This document shows, piece by piece, positions 37,536 to 43,986 of a stretch of 43,986 nt of DNA (positions are counted from its first letter, which is position 1; each line of letters opens with the position of its first letter). Origin of the DNA: Gammaproteobacteria bacterium LSUCC0112 (GTDB lineage: Bacteria; Pseudomonadota; Gammaproteobacteria; Pseudomonadales; Pseudohongiellaceae); contig SPIB01000002.1 in NCBI GenBank assembly GCA_004535785.1, positions 182,333-226,318 of the forward strand. Direction: 5' to 3'. A program made the translations under genes and the position numbers. Under the pieces are notes generated by a model. That model did no database searches and was not told the origin of the DNA. It saw only the letters and a list, made by a program, of their open reading frames with translations.

Positions 37536-38634
37536 ATGATCAAATCACCAGAAAATACCCGAGTCATTGTAGGCATGTCCGGCGGCGTCGATTCGTCGGT
37601 GGCAGCGCTGCTGTTGATTCAACAGGGCTATCAGGTGGAAGGTCTGTTCATGAAAAACTGGGAAGAAGACGACGACACCGAATACTGTACGGCCAAGGCC
37701 GATCTGGCCGATGCGCAATCGGTCTGTGATCGTCTGGGCATAAAACTGCATACTGCCAATTTTTCAGCGGAATACTGGGATGGTGTGTTTGAGCACTTTC
37801 TAAAGGAGTACAAGGCGGGACGCACGCCTAACCCGGATATCCTGTGTAACCGGGAAATCAAGTTCAAGGCGTTTCTGGATTATGCGCTGGCACTGGGTGC
37901 TGATTGCATTGCAACCGGGCACTATGTCAGACGCGAGCAGCGTCAAGGGCAGACTTTCCTGTTAAAAGGACTGGATCCCAACAAAGACCAGAGTTACTTT
38001 TTGTCTGCGGTAAATGAAACGTGCCTGCAGCAAAGTCTGTTTCCAGTGGGTGAACTTGAAAAGACCGAGGTGAGAGCAATCGCCAGTGCTGCTGGATTGG
38101 CAACCTCCACCAAAAAAGACAGTACCGGTATTTGTTTTATCGGAGAGCGTAAATTCAAGGATTTCCTGCAGCAATACTTGCCGGCTCAACCCGGCGATAT
38201 TGAATCCGTTGATGGTGAACTTCTGGGTCGACATCAAGGCTTGATGTATCACACTTATGGGCAACGTCAGGGACTGGGTATCGGCGGTCTGCGTAACCAT
38301 ACCGAAGAACCTTGGTATGTGGTCGGCAAGGATCTGGACAGAAATGTGCTGTTGGTGGCGCAGGGCAATCATCACCCTGCCCTGTTTTCAACTGGCTTGA
38401 TCGCTAGTCAAGTGGCCTGGATCAATGAACTACACCCCGCGCTGCCATTGGCGTGTACGGCAAAAATTCGCTATCGACAACAGGATCAGGCATGTGTGTT
38501 GAGTTTGGTAAATCCATTGCGACCGGATCAGGTTGCCGTGCAGTTTCAAGTGGCACAACGCGCGGTGACACCGGGACAGACGATTGTGTTTTATCAAGGA
38601 GAGGTTTGTCTGGGAGGAGGAGTCATTGAACACT

Positions 38635-38645
<11 letters not shown>
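37536..38645 (+). CDS. mnmA: tRNA-specific 2-thiouridylase MnmA
   Basis: 369 residues. Activates U34 of tRNA-Lys, -Glu and -Gln with ATP and thiolates it with sulfur delivered by TusE. The PP-loop is [16 protein letters not shown] (12-27); [12 protein letters not shown] holds the first catalytic Cys and [12 protein letters not shown] the second, which forms the persulfide. TGHYVRRE and [15 protein letters not shown] are conserved. Its sulfur donors tusDCBE are in the same window. It overlaps hflD by eleven bases. Confidence 0.97.
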
Positions 38646-40706
<2,061 letters not shown>

Positions 40707-40758
40707 TTTTCAACATATTGTTTTATTTAGAATTGTAGTCTCATAAGAGGACCTGTCA

Positions 40759-42000
40759 GTGCTGTATTCCGTATTACCCGACGATTTTGATGCGCACGCG
40801 TTTCTGCGCGATTACTGGCAAAAAAAACCCTTGCTGATTCGTGCTGGCAGTGTGTCCTTTCTGGATCTGATTGAGCCGGAAGAACTGGCTGGACTCGCGT
40901 GTGAAGAAGGTGTGGAGTCTCGGTTGGTGCAAGTCAACGCGGCACTCGATAGCTGGACGTTGCGACAGGGGCCGTTCAGCGAAGACGATTTTCTGAATTT
41001 GCCTGAATCACATTACAGTCTGCTGGTGCAAGCGGTTGATCAGTGGGTAGACGATGTTGCCGCATTGCTCAGCGACTTTGCCTTTATACCGTCCTGGCGT
41101 ATTGATGATGTGATGATCAGTTACGCCACCGATCAAGGTAACGTCGGACCGCATTTTGATTATTACGATGTGTTTCTGATTCAAGGCATGGGCCAGAAAC
41201 GCTGGCAGATCGGCGATCTGTGTAACAGCATGACCGAGCGCTGTGATGACAGTGGTCTGCGTTTGCTGAAAAATTTTGTGGCGCGCGAGGAGTGGATCGT
41301 CAACCCGGGGGATATTCTGTATATCCCCCCGGGTTATGCGCATTACGGGGTGGCCATTGGCAACAGTATGACCTACTCCGTGGGATTCCGTGCGCCAGCG
41401 GTCGCTGATATCTTGAGTGGTGTACTTGATGATGCGCTGGATGTCTTGTCGGAGGATCAACGTTACGCGGATGTGTCAGCGCGATTACCCGTCCACCCGG
41501 GCGAAATCACCGCCGATGTAGTGTCACACTTGCAGGACATTATCAGGGCGCAGATGCTTGATCCGGCGCGCATCAGACAATGGTTTGGCCGCACCATGAC
41601 CACGCCAAAGTATCCGTTACAGGACGATGGTTTTGCTGATCAGCCCGCGCATGAGCATGATGAACATTGTGATCACGATCACGATCACGACGATGAACAT
41701 GAACATATCGAGATCAACAACGTCTCGGACCTGACAGCTGCCATCTCCAAAGGTGCCGGTGTCTACAAGGTACCCGGTGCACGCATTGCGTATGCCGTGG
41801 CCGACAACAAGGTAGAATGTTATGCCGATGGTGAGTGTCATGTTTGCGATCTGCGCTTGCTGGCCTTGTTGCAAGCGCTGGGAACACCCGGAAAAATCGA
41901 CGAAATAGAGCGTGAGGTTATTGAGGCTGCGATTGCGGATGCTGAGGCAGCAGCCTTGTTAATGACACTTTATGACGGTGGTAGTCTGGTCATTGGTTAA
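40759..42000 (+). CDS. roxA: 50S ribosomal protein L16 arginine hydroxylase RoxA (JmjC/cupin oxygenase) with His/Asp-rich insert
   Basis: 413 residues from a GTG start preceded by AAGAGG. A 2-oxoglutarate/iron oxygenase; E. coli RoxA (YcfD) hydroxylates an Arg of L16. The cupin domain has the iron triad His132-x-Asp134 (VGPHFDYYDVFLIQG) and His195 (PPGYAHYGVAIGNSM). E. coli RoxA has about 373 residues; part of the excess is a tract at 298-316 with eight His, one Cys and many Asp/Glu (DNA 41650-41706, with GATCAC repeated), between the helical domain and the C-terminal winged-helix. Cys354, Cys360 and Cys363 lie downstream. Next gene after 22 bases. Confidence 0.93.
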   Translation: MLYSVLPDDFDAHAFLRDYWQKKPLLIRAGSVSFLDLIEPEELAGLACEEGVESRLVQVNAALDSWTLRQGPFSEDDFLNLPESHYSLLVQAVDQWVDDVAALLSDFAFIPSWRIDDVMISYATDQGNVGPHFDYYDVFLIQGMGQKRWQIGDLCNSMTERCDDSGLRLLKNFVAREEWIVNPGDILYIPPGYAHYGVAIGNSMTYSVGFRAPAVADILSGVLDDALDVLSEDQRYADVSARLPVHPGEITADVVSHLQDIIRAQMLDPARIRQWFGRTMTTPKYPLQDDGFADQPAHEHDEHCDHDHDHDDEHEHIEINNVSDLTAAISKGAGVYKVPGARIAYAVADNKVECYADGECHVCDLRLLALLQALGTPGKIDEIEREVIEAAIADAEAAALLMTLYDGGSLVIG

Positions 42001-42022
42001 CAGGTGGTCAATCAGGTGAATC

Positions 42023-42808
42023 ATGTTGCAAAGGTTTAATGCTGTCTGTTTCACAAAACCGGCTGGACAGATCCAGCGTTGGTGGTTGTCGTTCGCCCGT
42101 GGTTTGTCAGCAGGTTTGTTGATGGCTGCCAGCGCCACTGTCTACGCACAGACTGACGCGGCTGTTGCAACTGCCAGCGAACGCGCAGCCATTGAGATCA
42201 TCGCGGTTCAGAATCGGGATCCGGCGTTTGTGCGTGCGGCAATCAGACCCATCCTCGATCCGCGTGGCAGTATTGCACAAGTCGATAACAAATTGATCGT
42301 GGCAACCACCGCCAGTAACCTGCAACAGATAAAACGCTTGATTGAGCAGACAGATCTCCCCGCTCGCCGGCTGGTGGTCAGTGTGGATTTTGACCATCAA
42401 GGAGCGCAAGTCAGGTCGACACCATCGCTTATGTCAGCCCAGCAAAGTGTGCAGTCCCTTGAGGGGAATACGGTTGTCTTTTCTGAGCTGCCGGATACTG
42501 CCGGAGTCCCTCAGTTGAGCGTCAAAGCGTCGATACAGTCGTCATTGGCTGACACGGAGATCGTGATCAGCAATGTACCCGGATTTACCGGGCAGCATCG
42601 ACTTCAGTTGCCTTTAGGTGAGTGGTACATCATCAACCCCGAGCCATCGCCGGACGATGAATTGGCGTCATTGCTGGACAGTGCCTCAGCGGATATCCCT
42701 GAACAAGCTGACGTCAGTCCATTGGATTCGCTCGTCTCGCCTTTTGAGGCACTGATACCACCCGCACGTCAGGCTCCGATAGCCATTCGGGTGGACGTGT
42801 TGCCCTGA
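42023..42808 (+). CDS. Exported protein with a secretin N-domain (NolW-like), function unknown
   Basis: 261 residues. A signal peptide (hydrophobic 27-42, cleavage near VYAQ) precedes a domain (about 53-115) reading IEIIAVQNRDPAFVRAAIRPIL...IAQVDNKLIVATTASNLQQIKRLIEQTD, the pattern of the short N-domains of type II/III secretins. The rest holds a beta-rich region (about 118-205) and a Pro/Ser/Asp-rich C-terminus; there is no secretin pore domain. It lies between roxA and pabB and shares one base with the pabB start. Function unknown. Confidence 0.75.
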   Translation: MLQRFNAVCFTKPAGQIQRWWLSFARGLSAGLLMAASATVYAQTDAAVATASERAAIEIIAVQNRDPAFVRAAIRPILDPRGSIAQVDNKLIVATTASNLQQIKRLIEQTDLPARRLVVSVDFDHQGAQVRSTPSLMSAQQSVQSLEGNTVVFSELPDTAGVPQLSVKASIQSSLADTEIVISNVPGFTGQHRLQLPLGEWYIINPEPSPDDELASLLDSASADIPEQADVSPLDSLVSPFEALIPPARQAPIAIRVDVLP

Positions 42809-43986
42809 TGCCCCCTCTTGTTTTAAAGGATCTGCCCTATCAGCGCGACAGCAGGGTATTGATTGGTATCCTGTCGCAACTGACAGGATGTGTCTGTCTG
42901 GACAGCGGTTTAAATACACAACAAGAGGCGCGCTACGACATACTGACAGCCCTGCCGAGCATGCAACAGCGAGTCACGTCTGCGGACAAACAGAATGAAG
43001 CATTCAGGCTGGCCCAGGCATCGCTTGATGCCCGACGTCCTGATCCAATACACAACGCGGATTTGGAATCACTCAGGCATTTACCATTTTGCGGCGGGCT
43101 GCTCGGGTATTTTGGCTACGAAGCCGCCAGTTTTAGCCCATCTGCCCTGCCCCTGATGAATATGCCAGGTACCGATGCTCGATCGACGCTGCTCAACGAC
43201 ATTCCGGTTGCTGTGTTTGGTGTGTACGATTGGGCCATCATTGTTGATCATCAACAGTTGAGCACGACACTCTTTATTCTGCCTCAGTGCCCCTCAGCAA
43301 TCCGTGAACAGGCGTTAGGTGTGATCAGCGCTTATCGTAGTAAGGTCAATCTGGATTCTTCCGGAGAGCGGAACGCTGACTCAAGCAGTGCCGTGGGTTT
43401 GCTGGATCGCTTCACGCCGATGATTGACAGGATTCAATATGCGCGGTCATTTGATCGGCTGAAAAACTGGATACTCGCGGGTGACTGTTATCAGGCCAAT
43501 CTTGCCATTCCTTTTGTTGCGCCCTTTCAAGGCAGCGCTGTAGATATCTACAGTTTGCTGCGAGAACAAAGCCGAAGCCCGTTTTCGGCATTGTTTGACG
43601 CGGGTGATTTTCAGATTCTGAGTGTGTCACCCGAACGATTCCTGTCGGTCAATGAGGGGCGTGTGTTTACCCAGCCGATTAAAGGTACGCGCAAACGGCA
43701 GGATGATCCGGCAGACGATCAGGCGGTGCAGCAGGATTTGCTCAGCAGCGAAAAGGACAGAGCAGAAAACCTGATGATTGTTGATCTGTTGCGTAATGAT
43801 CTCGGGCGTGTGTGTGTGACAGGATCAGTGAAAACAGAGTCACTGTTCAAACTGCACAGCTTCACGCATGTCCATCATCTGATCAGCTCAATCAGCGGCC
43901 AGTTGCCTGATGACTGCAGTCCTTTGCGACTACTTGAAAGTTGTTTTCCCGGCGGTTCCATTACCGGCGCCCCTAAAATTCGTGCC
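42808..43986 (+). CDS. pabB: Aminodeoxychorismate synthase component I, C-terminus cut by window edge
   Basis: Makes 4-amino-4-deoxychorismate from chorismate for folate synthesis, with a PabA glutaminase. I translated the frame by hand: 393 codons open to the edge, out of roughly 450. The ATG shares its A with the stop of the preceding gene. Chorismate-binding motifs: AGDCYQANLAIPF, ILSVSPERFLSV, the PabB-type PIKGTRKR with the reactive Lys, ENLMIVDLLRNDLGRV and FPGGSITGAPKI. PIKGT favours PabB over anthranilate synthase TrpE. YQANLAIPF departs from the usual YQVNLTQ. Confidence 0.92.
   Translation, partial: MPPLVLKDLPYQRDSRVLIGILSQLTGCVCLDSGLNTQQEARYDILTALPSMQQRVTSADKQNEAFRLAQASLDARRPDPIHNADLESLRHLPFCGGLLGYFGYEAASFSPSALPLMNMPGTDARSTLLNDIPVAVFGVYDWAIIVDHQQLSTTLFILPQCPSAIREQALGVISAYRSKVNLDSSGERNADSSSAVGLLDRFTPMIDRIQYARSFDRLKNWILAGDCYQANLAIPFVAPFQGSAVDIYSLLREQSRSPFSALFDAGDFQILSVSPERFLSVNEGRVFTQPIKGTRKRQDDPADDQAVQQDLLSSEKDRAENLMIVDLLRNDLGRVCVTGSVKTESLFKLHSFTHVHHLISSISGQLPDDCSPLRLLESCFPGGSITGAPKIRA

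Overview
The window is a stretch of gammaproteobacterial chromosome, almost all of it ordinary protein-coding sequence. The evidence is gene content and order. A long block runs yccA, tusDCBE, cysG, serS, crcB, rarA, lolA, ftsK, trxB, aat, infA, clpA, clpS, cspD, rluE, nudJ, mnmA, hflD, purB, roxA. This closely follows the order I remember from Pseudomonas and partly from E. coli. The Entner-Doudoroff genes and several exported peptidase or amidase genes fit a free-living heterotroph, perhaps marine, but I cannot name a genus. I see no phage, insertion sequence, CRISPR array, plasmid gene or rRNA.

Left part (1-5112, minus strand): a compact operon zwf-pgl-edd-eda converts glucose-6-phosphate to pyruvate and glyceraldehyde-3-phosphate. 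A DUF2058 gene lies just upstream of it. A strong hairpin sits over the pgl stop codon, before edd.

Accessory part (5188-14820): a major facilitator transporter and an exported M28 peptidase (plus strand); an exported M20 peptidase (minus); an unrecognised 337-residue protein followed by a PfkB-type sugar kinase (plus); then an exported penicillin-acylase-family hydrolase with a small membrane protein (minus). This is the most lineage-specific region. It looks devoted to breaking down and importing peptides or amides. The sugar kinase appears to start at an ATC codon.

Middle part (14934-24792): tRNA-Ser(UGA), yccA, the TusDCBE sulfur relay for tRNA thiolation, purC, a membrane protein with a possible Cys/His metal site, a RIO kinase, a MATE transporter, cysG, serS and crcB.

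Right part (24794-43986): rarA-lolA-ftsK (minus) diverge from trxB-aat-infA (plus). clpA-clpS (minus) diverge from cspD. Aat, ClpS and ClpA together form the leucine/phenylalanine N-degron route. rluE converges with moaCDE (molybdopterin synthase and cPMP formation). nudJ-mnmA-hflD-purB-roxA follow, then a small exported secretin-domain protein and the start of pabB. MnmA receives the sulfur relayed by the Tus proteins.

I found no convincing complete new multi-gene system. The best leads are the ATC start of the sugar kinase and the unknown protein before it, a His/Asp-rich insert in the ribosomal oxygenase RoxA, an inverted partial copy of the tRNA-Ser 3' end beside the tRNA gene, the Cys/His membrane protein beside the RIO kinase, and several operator-like repeats placed exactly on predicted promoters.
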